From: Eimeria necatrix
Taxonomy: Eukaryota; Apicomplexa; Conoidasida; Eucoccidiorida; Eimeriidae
DNA: 64,000 bases
Direction of reading: 5' to 3'
Assembly: GCF_000499385.1 (NCBI RefSeq)
Contig: NW_013654981.1
Coordinates: 3,252 to 67,251, forward strand
Part shown: positions 21,441 through 33,664 of the stretch, one piece after another
Layout of the letters: each line of letters begins with the position of its first letter
Position numbering within the stretch: position 1 is the stretch's first letter
The notes under the pieces: generated by a model
Database searches by the model: none
What the model saw: the letters and a program-made list of their open reading frames with translations, nothing else
What the model was told of the DNA's origin: nothing
Program-made: the position numbers and the translations under genes

Positions 21441-21734
21441 TGGGCTGGCTGTTTAGTTAGTTGATGGTTTGAAAGAATTGAGGGGCTAAACCCTAGGGTT
21501 TAGGGGTTTAGCCCACTGGGACTCAACCCTTAAACCCTAGGGTTTAGGGTTTAGGGACTGTAGGGTTCTTAGGCAGAGGTTTTGAAGCCGCTGGGTTTCT
21601 TCAACAAGCCATTTTCCACTGCGGACGAAACAAGCCTCTTTCGAGGGTTTAGGGTTTAGGGTTTGAGTTAGACTTGTCCCTGGCTTCTGCAGCTCCAACT
21701 CATCCAAACGTATGCATGCGGCGTACGCCCCATA

Positions 21735-21915
21735 GGTAGTTGTGGCTAGCTGTGGCTAGCTGTAGCAAGCTGTGGCTAGCTATAGCTGACGCTGGCTAGC
21801 TGCGGCTAGCTGTGGCTAGCTGCGGCTAGCTGCGACTAGCCGGGTTTAGCTGTGGCTAGCCGTGGCTAGCTGTGACTAGCTACGGCTAGCTGCGGCTAGC
21901 TGTGGCTAGCTGGGG
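21735..21915 (+). repeat. GTGGCTAGCT decamer array
   Basis: About seventeen imperfect 10-bp units (GTGGCTAGCT or GCGGCTAGCT), more regular than the other CTAG regions. Confidence 0.82.
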
Positions 21916-23059
21916 CCCTCCGCAGCAGCCCTGGTGTAGCTCTTTGCCCGGAAAAGGCTTTTGGTGGCTTGATGGCTAGCTGGCGGGCCATTTGGCCTGG
22001 GTTTTCTGGACTTGGGACGCGCGTTCTGGGGGTTTTTGAGTGCCAGAGGCCCCAATTGGCAATTAAATGGTTAAATACAATTAATGTCTTTAATTTAAAT
22101 CAAAACAATATGCTTTTAAGCGGCGTTTGAGCACGAGACACGGCAGAAGACTAGGGAAGGCGGGAAAGGCAGCAGCAGCGGCAAAGTGAGCAGCTCATGG
22201 TCTCGAGGCAGCTCCCCCGTCGCCCGCCCTCGGGAAAAAGGACAAAAATGGCATTTAAATGATTAAAATGATTAATTTGAAACAAAGAAGTTCTTAAAAT
22301 CAAAAAATAATCGAGAAAATGACTCGAACTGCCGCTGCGGTGCCCTGACGGGGCCCACAGAGCTCCCGACAGATCTGGAGGCCGGACGCGGCTGAGGTGC
22401 GGCTGAGGCGGAAGCAACAAATGCGGAAATAGACATAATTAACTCATTAAAGTTGCCTTTTAATTGTTTTTAATTCTTTATTTCAAAAAAATATAAGTCC
22501 TTTCCGACTCAGTCATGCACTGCAGGCCCCCCCAGCCCCCCACGGCATCGGGGCCATCCGAGAAGCTGCTGCTCGTGGCGGCGAGGCGCTAACTTTCCCT
22601 TCTTTTTTTCTTTTAAACTTAAACTGCAGCTTCATATTCATCATTTGCAGACTTTCTGCAGGCAGAAAGGCGCAGCAGCAGCAGCAGCAGCAGCAGCGGA
22701 ACGAGACTGAGAAACCGCAGCAGCGCCTCAGCAGGCGGCAGCTGCAGCACGAGATCTCAGCTGTACGTACACCCCGCGAGGCACACACAGGCAGGAATTG
22801 AATTGGCAGCAGCAGCAGCAGTGGCAGCAGCGGACCTGTGCCCTTCGGGGCTTCAGCTGATAGCGCAGGCAGCAGCAGCAGCTGCTGCAGCAGCAGCTGC
22901 AGCAGCAGCAGAGAGAACAGCGGCAGCAAAACGACCAGCCGGAAGGTTTCTCAGCGGCGCTCTGATTAGACAGCCATTTCAAGGCAGGAGAGGCCCTATC
23001 TAGGGTTTGGGGCCAAGGGTTTAGGGTTTAGGGTTTAGGGTTTGCAGCTAGGAGGCACC

Positions 23060-23298
23060 ATGGGAAGGTTGTGCCTCTTTGGAGCAGCAGGCATTGCTCT
23101 CCTTCTGCTGCTGCAGCCTCTTGCCGCAGCAGCAGCAGCAGCACAGCAGCAGCAGCAGGAAGATGAAGTCCACGTCTGCGAAGGCCGCGTGCTGCTCAGC
23201 AGCAGCAAAAGGAAAGATGGAGAAGAAGCTTTAGATCTCTCGGCTGTTTCTGTCAGACTTTTGACAAAGAATGGAGCTCTTTTAGATTCGCAGGTAGC

Positions 23299-23329
<31 letters not shown>

Positions 23330-23478
23330 TTCTGTTGCTGCTGCTGCTGCTGCTGCATCTGCCGCCTTTGCGTTTCCACCACTGCAACTGCTGCTGCATC
23401 CTCCGTTGCCGAAGAAGCAGCAGCGGCTGCTGCTGCTCCTTGTGCTGTTCGGGCCCCAGCCGCAGCAGCACCCATCTG

Positions 23479-23534
<56 letters not shown>

Positions 23535-24124
23535 GCAGCCGTGCTCGCCGTCAGGCCTGTACATCATTCCGCTGCCGCCGGAGGCCCTGGGGGCCCCCCT
23601 GCTGCTGCAGGTTGTGGGGCCCCCCGAGTTTGTGTTTGAAGAAGAAACAAAAATAATTCAAACTGGAAAGTGCACTCAAGACAACAACTTCGTCATCAAG
23701 GGTGGGCAGCCTGCGCTGCTGCTGCTGTGGCTGCTGCTGCTGCTGCTGCTGTGGCTGCTGCTGCTGCTGTGGCTGCTGCTGCGGCTGTGGCTGCTGCTGT
23801 GGCTGCTGCTGTGGCTGATGCTGCTGCTGTGGCTGTTGCTGCTGCTGTGGCTGCTGCTGCTGCTGTGGCTGTTGCTGCTGCTGTGGCTGCTGTTGTTGCT
23901 GCTGCTGCTGGGGGCGGTGGCGCTCTGGCTCTTCGAAGGACTGCAGCGACTGCGTGGCAGCTACAAGTCTGGTAGCCCTGAAATTTAGGGTTTAGGGTTT
24001 AGGGTTTAGGGTTTAGGGTTTAGGGTTTGGGGTTGGTTGCGTTCCAGGGTTCGGCATATCTGGCGAGGTTGTCTCCTTCGGCACAGGCCAAGGGGTTGAG
24101 GGTGTGCCGCTGCTGCTGCAACCC

Positions 24125-24173
<49 letters not shown>

Positions 24174-24510
24174 TTACAACTAAACGAGATGGCTCATTTC
24201 GCCTGGCTATGCCCACCCAGGGCCGTTTCGTCCTGTCTGTGTGGCCCCCAGAGGCCCCAGGGGGGCCCCCTGGGGGCCCCTCTGGGGGCCCCCCTGGGGG
24301 CCCCTCTGGGGGCCCCTCTGGGGGCCCCCCTGGGGGCCCCCCTGGGGGCCCCTCTGGGGGCCCCTCTTGGGTTTTGTCTCCGCAGCAAATAGTAGTTGAA
24401 GTGGATGCAGCAGGACGCGTGTCTCCTAGTAGAGTCAGCTTTAAGGCTGTTGCTGCGCGGATTGAGGGCGAGGGTAAGAGTGCTGCTGCTGCTGCTGCTG
24501 CTGCTGCTTG

Positions 24511-24541
<31 letters not shown>

Positions 24542-24669
24542 GCTGCTACTGCTACTGCTAGCGGTGCAGCTTCTGGTGTGGCCGGAACATGAGCTGGAAA
24601 CTCTCGTGCTGCTGCTGCTGTTAGCGGCTCTGCTGCTGCTGCTAGGCTTGGTGGACTGCGAGCGAAGAA

Positions 24670-24714
<45 letters not shown>

Positions 24715-25024
24715 GCTGTTTTACAGGACCCGCCGGGCTGGAGGTTACCGCTGCAGCAGTTCTGCTGCTGCCGCCTGACTGCCCCGCTGCGTCTGCTGCC
24801 AACTGTGGGGCCCCGCCGCTTGAGGCAGCAGCAGCAGCAAAGTTGCTGGCTCCTGCTGCTCTTGCTGCTGCGCTTCCTGAAGCAGCAAAGGGCCTCGTGG
24901 AGAGCAGCAGCAAACCTCCTCTTTGTGCTGCTGCTGTCGACAGAAAGACAGGCAAATTTGCCTTTCCTGCTGCTCCCCTCTGCAGCAGCTGGCTGCTGCT
25001 CTCGCCCCTGGCGATCCCCCACCC

Positions 25025-25076
<52 letters not shown>

Positions 25077-25538
25077 GCTGTGCACCTTTTCTTTTCACCT
25101 GAGACGCAGCAGCTGGTTCCTTCCCGCGGAGTCTTCAGCCCTGAGCCATTCAAGGCAAGGAGACAGCACGATTTTGTTTTTGATTTTTTCTCTTTTTCTT
25201 TTTTCTTTTTTTTTCATTTTTTCTTTTTCTTTTTCATTTTTTCTTTTCCTTTTTCTTTGCCTCTCATTAGCGCTTTCTGTCTTCTTTGCCTGCCTTCCGC
25301 CAGGACGTATAGTGCTGCTGCTGCACCTGCTGCTGCTGCTGCTGCTGCACCTGCTGCTGCTGCTGCTGCACCTGCTGCTGCTGCTACTGCTGCTGCTTCA
25401 CCTGCTGCTGCTGCTGCTGCTCGCGTATGTCCCCAGTCTCCTGCTGCCTGTTTGCTGCGCTGGGCCCTCATCGGCTCTGCAGCAGCTATTGGCTGCCAGC
25501 TGCTGCTGCCTCTCTGTCCCTCTGCCTCTCTAATTGCC

Positions 25539-25573
<35 letters not shown>

Positions 25574-26511
25574 GCAGCTGGCTGGCGTGAGCCTCTCCGG
25601 GCGAGTGACTTCGGGCTCCGGAGAAAAAGAAGTGGCAGTTGGAGGCGCTCGTTTGCTGCTGAACGGCGCAGATTCAGGTGTACGTACAGCTCAGGACGGC
25701 AGCTACACCCTGACTCGCGTGCCCCCTGTGGGGCCCCTCCAGTTGGCAGCAGCAAAAGAAGGTTTTCTTTTCGAAACCCTCCGACTCGTGAGCTCGCCAA
25801 CAGCTAGCTAGCTAGCTAGCTAGCTAGCTAGCTCGCCAGCTAGCTGGCTGGCCGACTAACTAGCTAGCTAGCCGGCTAGCTGGCTGGCTAGCTCCCTGGC
25901 CAGGCTGCTGGCTCGGTAGCTAGCCAGCTAGCTACGTAGCTGGATAGGTACCTAGCTAGGTAGGGAGATAGCTAGCTGGGTTGCTAGCTAGGTAGCTAGC
26001 TGGCTAGCTAGCTGGCTAGGCGGCTAGCGAGCTAGCTAGCTAGCTAGCTGGGTGGCTAGCTGGTTGCCTAAGCCGTGCCTTTTTAAAGCAGGGCACGCTG
26101 TTGGCAGCTACCTGAGTTGCCGCTGCTGGCAGTTAGAAGTTCTACAGGTGCTGCTGCAGTTGCTGCAGCAGCGGCAGCAGCAGCAGCAGCAAGGAGCCCA
26201 GTCGCGTGCGGCGTCAGTGCATCTTTTGCTATTTCTCTCTTTGTCATTTATTTCCTAATTGGCGCTGGCTGCTGCTTCGTCTTTTTTTCTTTTTGTCTTC
26301 TTTTTTGTTTCTTTTGCTGCTGCCTCAAGGTCTCTTTGCATGCGCTGCTGCGCTGCAGGAACGGCTTGCTGCTGCTGCGGTGCTGCCGCCCCTGAGAGCT
26401 GCTGCTGTTTCTCTCTGCGCCCAGCTGCCGCCAGAGGTCACGGCGGAGTTGACAGAAGAGCAGCAACGCAAGCAGCTGCAGAAAGATGCCAATGTCAGCT
26501 GCTGCTGCTGC

Positions 26512-26548
<37 letters not shown>

Positions 26549-27024
26549 CATCGGGTGGCGCCGCTGCTGCCGCTTATTGCAGTTGCCGTTGCTGCTCCTG
26601 ACGCTGCAGTTGCTGCTGCCGCTGCCGCACACGCGATTCTGCTGCTTCTTTTGCTGCTGCTGCTCACGCTGCTGCTGCTTCTGCAGCAGCAAACATGTCT
26701 TGTCTTTTGCCTTTCAGGGAAGAATCTGCATCTACGCGGCCCCACACTCCGAGGTGTCTGTACAGCTGAAGCCCGGCCCCCTGCGGCTGCTGCGCATGGG
26801 CGCAGAGCCAATTGAGAATGCGCAGCTGCTGCGCACATCTTTTCCCATTCGTGGCCGTATAAGCTGCAGCAGCAGCAGCAGCAAGGGCAGCAGCAGCAGC
26901 AAAGACGGCAGCAGCAGCAGCAAGGAAGACTCAGTGGCGAGCCTCTGCAGTCCCGACCGCCTGCTGCTGAGACTCACGCCCATGAAGTCGCCGGCTGCTG
27001 CTCAGGAGGTGCCCTTGAAAGTGG

Positions 27025-27070
<46 letters not shown>

Positions 27071-27362
27071 CCTAGTCTTCAGCCTGGAAGACGTGCCTGA
27101 GGGTACATACACTCTGACGATTGCAGAGAAAGGAGAAGGAGAACACGCAGAAAGAATCTGCTGGAAGAAGCAGTCTTTCACGGTGTGCTGCTGCTGCTGC
27201 TGCTGCTGTTCATGTTGCTGCCGCCGGTGCTACTGATGCTGTTGCTGCTGCTGCTGCTGTCCTGCTGGCAGCTTCCATGTTGTTTTCGCAGCTGCATTGT
27301 AAGTCCATGCTGCTGCATGGTGCTTGCACGTTGCCTCTGACTGCTGCATCTTGCGTTTGTCT

Positions 27363-27393
<31 letters not shown>

Positions 27394-28276
27394 TTGTGTG
27401 CGCAGCTGTCTTTGCCTTTCGAGTCTGGGGAGGGCGACTTGGAGCCAATAGAGGAGGGCGGCGTCTTCGTCCCGTTTGCTGCTGCAGGCTTTAAGGTGTG
27501 GGGCCGCAGCAGCAACTTCTCATTTGTTTCTCTCTCTTCTGCTGCTGCTCCTGCTGCAGCAGCTGCTGCTGGAGAGGCCCCACATCCCCTTAACTACGAA
27601 ATCCCCCAGGGCCCATTTGCCCTTTGTGTCCCGTGTCTGAGGTGTACGTACACCTTGGCTTTGCCCCCGTGGCTGCGGGCCGAGATAGCCCCAGCTGCCT
27701 TCACAGCAGCAGCAGCAGCGGCAACCCAGTTAGCTGTGGGGCCGCTGCAGCAGCAAGTTGCTGCTGCACTGTCCGTGCTGCTGCGTCCCCGGGGGGCCCC
27801 TGGGAGCAGCAAAGTCGATCCCAAGCAGCTGCTGCTGCAGGTTGCAGCGGAGCCGATCTCTAATGGGGGGCCCCCCCTCAGCTTCCCGTGTGCGTTCAGC
27901 AAGACTGCTGCTGCTGCAGCAGCAGCATCAGCAGCAGCTCAGGTTGCTGTTTACGAGTGCCTCTTGTGGCTGCCTAACAGCCACGGATGGCACATTTCAA
28001 TAGAGACACAAAACACCGAGAACCTCCCGCTGCTGCTGCAGCCGCCGCAGTCCGTGGCTGTCCAGCCGTGGGCGCAGCAGCAGCAGCAGCAGCAGCAGCA
28101 GAGGGGGTCTGGAATGCATGTGCTGCACCCAACAGCAAAAGAAGTTATTCCTGCTGCTGCCCCTGTGCAGCTCAAGGCCGAGATTGGCTGCAGACTGAAG
28201 GGCCAAATCAACCCCCCAGTGGAAGGTGGGTTTTTGTTTTTTATTTTCAGCTTTCTGCTTCTCCTGCTGCTCCTTT

Positions 28277-28308
<32 letters not shown>

Positions 28309-28674
28309 TCTGTGTGTATCGCTTCTCTTAGTTTTGTGGAGCCGAAAGGTACCGCCAGCTCTATGCAGGCCCCAAACCCTAAACCCTAAACCCTAACACT
28401 GCTTCTGGCTGTGCAGCTGAGTGGTGTCTATACGGCTTGCGCGTCGACAAGGCTGGTATTCTCTAGCTGCTGCTGCTGCTGCTGTGCTGCTGCTGCTGCT
28501 TGTGCAGGTGCTGCTGTCGAGTTTTACTGCAGCAGGACAGAGAAAGTGCTGGCTGCTGCTGCTTCAGCAGCCACAGGAGATTTTGCTTCTCCTGTCATCA
28601 GCTGCAGCGCGCTGCCCCCCAGAGACCAGATCCGGGTTAGGGTGCAGCGCGAGGGTTTTGCCTTCAAGGAAGTC

Positions 28675-28713
<39 letters not shown>

Positions 28714-28993
28714 GCAGCAGGAAAGGGTGGCGAAGAACATTTCCGCGTGGTTTCCACGAAGTGAGCATCTGCATCTACTTGTGCTGCGCTGCAGCGGCGG
28801 CATCGCTCAGTCGTACCCACACGATAAGCGTCGAGGGTTTAGGGTTTAGGGTTTAGGGTTTAGGGTTTAGGGTTTGGAACTGTCGGCGTGTCTTTGAGTT
28901 CAGACTGGCCACTGTGATGGTCTCTGTCTCTCTTAATGAGACCGGCGCTCCACTAGGGGGCGCCGTGGTGACTCTGACAGAGAAAGAGCCAAC

Positions 28994-29031
<38 letters not shown>

Positions 29032-29284
29032 CGGTTCAGCGGCAGCGCCGCCGCAGCAGCGCCAGCGGGAACGCCACCTTCCCGCTGCTGCCTCCAGGTG
29101 TCTATACACTCCGTGCTGCACTCCGCAGCCACGCCTTTTCGCCTCCCCAAATGGACTTGGAAGTGGCTGAGGGCCAGGAGCTGTACGTACACCTGAAAGC
29201 CACCAAGACAGCATTCGACTGTACAGGCACTGTCCGCATTGTGGGGGGCGCGCAAGACGCGCACCAAGCCGTCACAGTCTACGT

Positions 29285-29341
<57 letters not shown>

Positions 29342-29463
29342 GACAGCAGCAGCTGCAGCAGCATCAGCAGCCACGCCGCCACACACAGGCCCAGCCACTA
29401 GCTCGCGTCTCTCCTCGAAGAGCCGTCTGCAGCCTCACGCGGGCCCGCACCCTCTCCACTGCC

Positions 29464-29508
<45 letters not shown>

Positions 29509-30161
29509 GCAGGCAGCAAGCTCCAGTGGGGATCGGGAGACGAGTGGAGTAGACGTGTGGGGCCGTTTTGCGCTGCGGGGACTTCGGGGAGGGGCGGACT
29601 ATGAAGTGGGGTTGGAGGGCCCGTGGGGTGTACAGACAGCTGCTGTGCAGCCGCCCAAGAGGCAGATTGTCCTGGGCAAAGAAGACAAAGAAGGCTAGTT
29701 TGCTGCTGCTGCTGCGGCCTGTTTTGCTGCTGCTGCTGCGGCCTCTTTTGCTGCTGCTGCTGCGGCCTCTTTTGCTGCTGCTGCTGCGGCCTGTTTTGCT
29801 GCAGCTGCTGCTGCCTGTTTTGCTGCTGCTGCGGTCTGTTTTGCTGCTGCTGCGGGCTGTTTCGCTGCTGCTGCGGCCTGTTTTGCTGTTGCTGCTGCTC
29901 GCCGCCGCCGGGCGTTGCTTTTAATGAGTAGTTGCTTTTAGTTGTGGATAATGGATTTATTTTCTTTTGGGATTTTATTTTCTTTTTTCTCAAAAAGTTT
30001 TCCTTTTCTTCTCTACCTTTGGTTGCTGCTTCTGTCATCTGTTCACCTTTTTCCTCTCTTATCTTTGCCCTGGGTCCCAGATCTTTTGTATTTTGTCATT
30101 TACTCAATTGCTATTATTATTGTTGTTTTTGCTGTTATTATTTGTCATTATCATTATTGTT

Positions 30162-30224
<63 letters not shown>

Positions 30225-30286
30225 TACTATACTATTATTATTATTATTATTTGCTATTACTATTATTATTACTGTAATTATTACTA

Positions 30287-30326
<40 letters not shown>

Positions 30327-31272
30327 TATTATTAGTATCATTGTTGCACTGCCATTTTATTTTCTCCATTCATGTGCGCAACTTGCAAGCGATGCAAATA
30401 AATGGCTGAGCCTTCGAAGGAGCCAAAGAACCGATCTAATATTTATTTATATATATATTTTATTTATAATTTTATTTATTTATTTTATTATTTTCATTTT
30501 ATTTTTTATCCCCTTTCATTTTTGATGCTAAAGAGGGAAAGCCGCGGCTTGCTCCTGTGGCTTCTCGCCGCTGCAGCTGCTGCACAGCTTTTGTTGCACT
30601 CTTTCTTTGCCGCTGTTTTCTGTCTTTTCTTTTTATTTCTGTTTCCCTTTTTATCCGTTTTTGTTTTCCTTTTGTTCTTGTTTTTCTTTATTTCAAATGT
30701 CTTTTTGTTTCATCGCGAAGCGCATTATTTCTGCATCTTTTCTCCAGTTTTTTTCACTCACTGCTGCTGCTGCTTTCATTTTTGCTGCTCTTCACTTTGC
30801 TGCTGCTTTCTCTTTTGCTGCAGCACCCGCGGCTGCCCTCCATTTTGCTGCAGCTTTTTCTTTTGCTGCAGCAGCCAGGGCTGCTCTTCATTTTGCTGCT
30901 TCGTGCCTTTTTGCGTTTGCCTCAGGCCTGGACTTCTTGCTGCTGCTGCCTCCAGCAGCAACTTTGTCCGTGTCTGCTGCTGGCCTGCAGACGGACTTGT
31001 CTTCAGTTGCTGCAGGAGAGGCAGCCTTAGTGCTGCTGCTGCTGCCAGTGGAGCCGCACCGGGCCGAAGCCCACGCAGCAGCAGCTGCAGAAGCAGCAGC
31101 AGCAGCAGCAGCAGCAGAGAAGCCCCTGCTGCTGCCCCCAGGCACCCTGCTGCTGCGGCTGCTGCCAGCAGGCTTCGGCGTCTTCTCAGGATTAACTCCA
31201 GGCAGCTACAGAGGGGCCCTTTTGCTGTCGCGGACTTCCCCAGGCTCTTTGTGGCCGCTGCAGGGCAGCAAG
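23060..31272 (+). CDS. NOMO: NOMO homologue (ER beta-sandwich membrane protein), C-terminus unresolved
   Basis: NOMO is a large ER-lumenal protein of serial Ig-like or carboxypeptidase-regulatory-like folds that works with nicalin and TMEM147 at the multipass translocon. Exons with agreeing phases: 23060-23293, 23539-23701, 24048-24473, 24727-about 25154, 25578-25787, 26425-26493, 26718-27182, 27406-28225, 28508-28760, 28904-29282, 29513-about 29697, and probably about 30930-31272. The start is ATG 23060, followed by a hydrophobic signal peptide ending near LAAAAA. NOMO-like landmarks are GLYIIPLPPEA with NNFVIKGFGISGEV, repeated DGSF/DGSYTL strands, PEGTYTLTI, CWKKQSFT, CRLKGQINPPVEG, LPPGVYTLRAALRS with EGQELYVHLKA, and RFALRGLRGGADYEVGLEG, in the same order as in animal NOMO. 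Poly-Gln, poly-Ala, poly-Ser and Gly-Pro inserts sit between strands. The terminal membrane segment is not securely placed; candidates lie at 31440-31800. Confidence 0.85.
23720..23915 (+). repeat. CTGCTGCTGTGG minisatellite in NOMO intron 2
   Basis: Degenerate 12-15 bp CTG-based units with TGG caps fill the intron starting at 23702. Confidence 0.75.
23985..24029 (+). repeat. telomere-type tract upstream of NOMO exon 3
   Basis: Six TTTAGGG units end about 18 bp before the acceptor GTTCCAG at 24047. Confidence 0.92.
24250..24370 (+). repeat. GGGGGCCCCTCTG array translated as Gly-Gly-Pro
   Basis: About nine 12-15 bp units lie in frame inside NOMO exon 3 and encode GGPPGGPSGGP-type collagen-like sequence. 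Flanks on both sides (RFVLSVWPPEAP and SPQQIVVEVDAAGRV) are normal NOMO-like sequence. Confidence 0.8.
25800..26070. repeat. CTAG/GCTAGC array in NOMO intron
   Basis: Starts 12 bp after the donor GTGAGC at 25788 and runs about 270 bp. Confidence 0.82.
28372..28398 (-). repeat. telomere-type tract in NOMO intron
   Basis: Three AAACCCT units between exons 27406-28225 and 28508-28760, in antisense orientation relative to the other NOMO tracts. Confidence 0.85.
28834..28876 (+). repeat. telomere-type tract in NOMO intron
   Basis: Six TTTAGGG units between the donor at 28761 and the acceptor at 28903. Confidence 0.92.
29700..29895 (+). repeat. 24-bp minisatellite GCGGCCTGTTTTGCTGCTGC
   Basis: About eight units of 21-24 bp, each a CTG run plus GCGGCCTGTTTTG, follow the NOMO exon ending near 29697. 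Confidence 0.82.
30160..30342 (+). repeat. (TTA)n microsatellite in NOMO intron
   Basis: About 180 bp of TTA/ATT triplets with sporadic C substitutions. It is the only AT-type triplet expansion in the window and is embedded in a 1.2 kb T-rich intron. Confidence 0.9.
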
Positions 31273-31805
31273 GTGCTGCAGCACTTTTTGCATTTTTGTC
31301 TTTTGCTGCTTCTTATTTTGCTGCTCTTCTTTTCTTTTATCTCTTTCCTCTTTTCTCTGTTGTGTCTTTAATACATTCTTTCCTCTGTTCGCCCTTCCTG
31401 CTGCTTGTGGGGCCCCACACCTGCCGATGCCTCTGCCCCTGCTGCAGCAGCAGCAGCAGCAGCAGGGTTTGCTGTGTGCTGCACGTTTCTGCTCCTCCTA
31501 CTGCAGCTATCTACTCCCTCTTAAGATCCGCCACCGCTGCTGCTGCTGCTGTTGCTGCTGTTTGCTGCAGCTGCTGCTCGTGGGGTCCGCCCCCTTGTCT
31601 ATCTCGACTGGGGGCCACCACCACTTGTCGCTTGCTGCAGCAGCAAATAGCGACGCTGGCCTTCCTCCGTTGCTGCTGCAGCAAGTGGCCCCCGCAGCAG
31701 CAGAAGAAGGGGGCCTTTCCCATGCGCTGCCTCTTGTCTTTGTTATCTTCCTTTTAGCTTGTCTTTATTTCAAAGACAAGACTCAACTGCGTAAGCCACC
31801 ACACA

Positions 31806-31843
<38 letters not shown>

Positions 31844-32172
31844 GTTTCGTTTGCCTATTCATTTGTTTGTTTGTCCTTGCTTTTTGTCTTTTTGTCTCTT
31901 CTTTGCGCCTCAGTCAGTAGTTGGTTCAGCAAGAGCAGCATGAACTCGAAGCGATAGTCATCAAGGTCGCGCGAGCAGCAGCAGCTGCTGCTGCTCCTGC
32001 AGCAGCAGCAGCTGCTGCTGCTCCTGCTGCTGCGGCAGCAGCAGCCGACAGCGCTTGCAGCGGCAGCACCAGCACGTCCTCTCTTTTGTGTCAGCCTGCA
32101 AGATGTTGCAGCAGCAACGTTGCTGCTGCGTGTGCATCTCTTGGCAGTGCCGCAAGACACAGAGCAGCAGCA

Positions 32173-32213
<41 letters not shown>

Positions 32214-33664
32214 TGCTGTATGTTGAACTGGCTTCAATTCTGTCAGTTCCCCTTTTCCATTTGTCTTTGGCCCCCTCTTTAGCTGCAGCAGCAGCTGAAG
32301 CTTGAGAAGCTGCTGCAGCAGCAGCTTCTGCAGCAGACACTGCTGCTGCATGTCTTTAGACTTATTTATCTTTTGATGAATATAAAATGTATTTGTCTAT
32401 TAAAAAGCATTTCCAAACTTAAATTTCTTTTTACTTTTACAATTTACACAAACTAGAGAGCTGGGGACCTTTAGCGGCTGGGCTAAACCCTAAACCCTGA
32501 AAGCGCTAAACCCTAAACCCTCGGTTTCAGCTGTCGAGGCCAAACTCTAAACCCTTGCCTCGTATTTGTTGAGCCAAACCCTAAACCCTCCTTTTCCAGT
32601 TGTTGAGGACAAACCCTAAACCCTCAAAACACCGCAGCAGTTTCTGCTGCTTCTGTTTGCAGCAACAAAAGTGCCGCAAGCCAATGCATGCACAAAGGGC
32701 ATGAGGCGTTCGGCTATTCTCAGCTAGCAGCTAGCTGGCTAGCTAGCTAGCTAGCCAGCTAGGCAGCTACCTAGGTAGATAGCTAGCTAGCTAGTTAGCT
32801 AGCCATCTAGCCAACTAGCTAGGTAGCCAGCTAGCTAGCTAGCTAGCTAGCCAGCTAGCTAGGTAGCTAGCAAGGGGCTCAGTTCCCAGTTAGGCGAGGC
32901 AGCTAGCTAGCTCCACAGCTAGCTAGCGCTGCAGCTAGCTGAGGGCCCAGCTGTACAGCAGATGAGCGCAAATGAGGGTTTAGGGTTTAGGGTTTACGCT
33001 GACCGCCCCCAACAGCAAAAGGGCCTGCTGTGCAGCTCGAGCCATAACCCCAAAACCCCAAACCCTAAACCCCAAACCCTGAACCCTAAACCCTAAATCT
33101 AGCCAACAAAGATCCAGGTGGCAGAAGCTTCCACACATGCAACCGTAGCTGCTTGCCGCTGCAGAGGACGCAGCCAAGGGTTTACGCTGCCGCTTTAGGG
33201 TTTAGGGTTTAAGGTCTAGGGTTTCTGGCGTCAATGAAAAACAGCATATTTTTGCATAAAATGGTTTATTTAGATTTTTCCTCCCATATTGCAACAAGCA
33301 TAGAGGGTCACTCGGGGGGCCCCTGGGGGCCCCCGTGAAGGCCTCAGTGGGGCCCCCAGCAGGGGCCCCCCAAGGGCTCCGGAGTGTATGTACTGCTGGT
33401 AGTGTTTGCGATATTGCTCAGAAATGGAAAAAATGTTCATTTTTGGCATCGAGACACAGATCTAGACTGTAAACCCTAAACCCTAAACCCTAAACCCTAA
33501 ACCCTAAATGTACGCAGGGGCTGGGCGCTCGGCGGTAGCGCTCTTTTGCTCTTCTCTTTTTCATCTTCTCTTGATATCTGCTGCCTTCAACTTTCAAGGG
33601 ACATTCCCCAAGCCCTAAACCCTAAACCCTAAACCCTAAACCCTAGCTGCAGCCCGGCTTTACA
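31273..33664. other. NOMO 3' region and intergenic; coding ends unresolved
   Basis: Between 31273 and 32340 several short frames could be terminal NOMO exons. One includes a hydrophobic stretch near 31470-31500. Another at 32042-32170 reads ARPLFCVSLQDVAAATLLLR. None can be tied to the upstream donor with certainty. A minus-strand frame at about 31900-31980 (DDYRFEFMLLLLNQLLTEAQ) is also coherent. From 32470 onward the sequence is telomere-type tracts, a CTAG array (32720-32945) and AT-rich spacer. Confidence 0.4.

Larger units (their letters stand above)
20961..23059. other. intergenic, repeat-rich; no confident gene
   Basis: The stretch contains GGGGCCCC blocks (20985-21055, 21205-21440), telomere-type tracts (21101-21139, 21489-21560, 21647-21668, 23008-23045), a GTGGCTAGCT array (21735-21915) and an AT-rich segment (22040-22500). 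A plus-strand frame open over roughly 22680-23000 and minus-strand frames at 22513-22982 are low complexity. Neither has a recognisable motif, so no gene is called. Confidence 0.5.

Noticed and set aside
24194..25153. A 319-codon minus-strand Ser/Ala frame opposite NOMO
   Set aside because: It is the antisense of NOMO exons and CTG introns, with poly-Ser from the repeats and no motif of its own.
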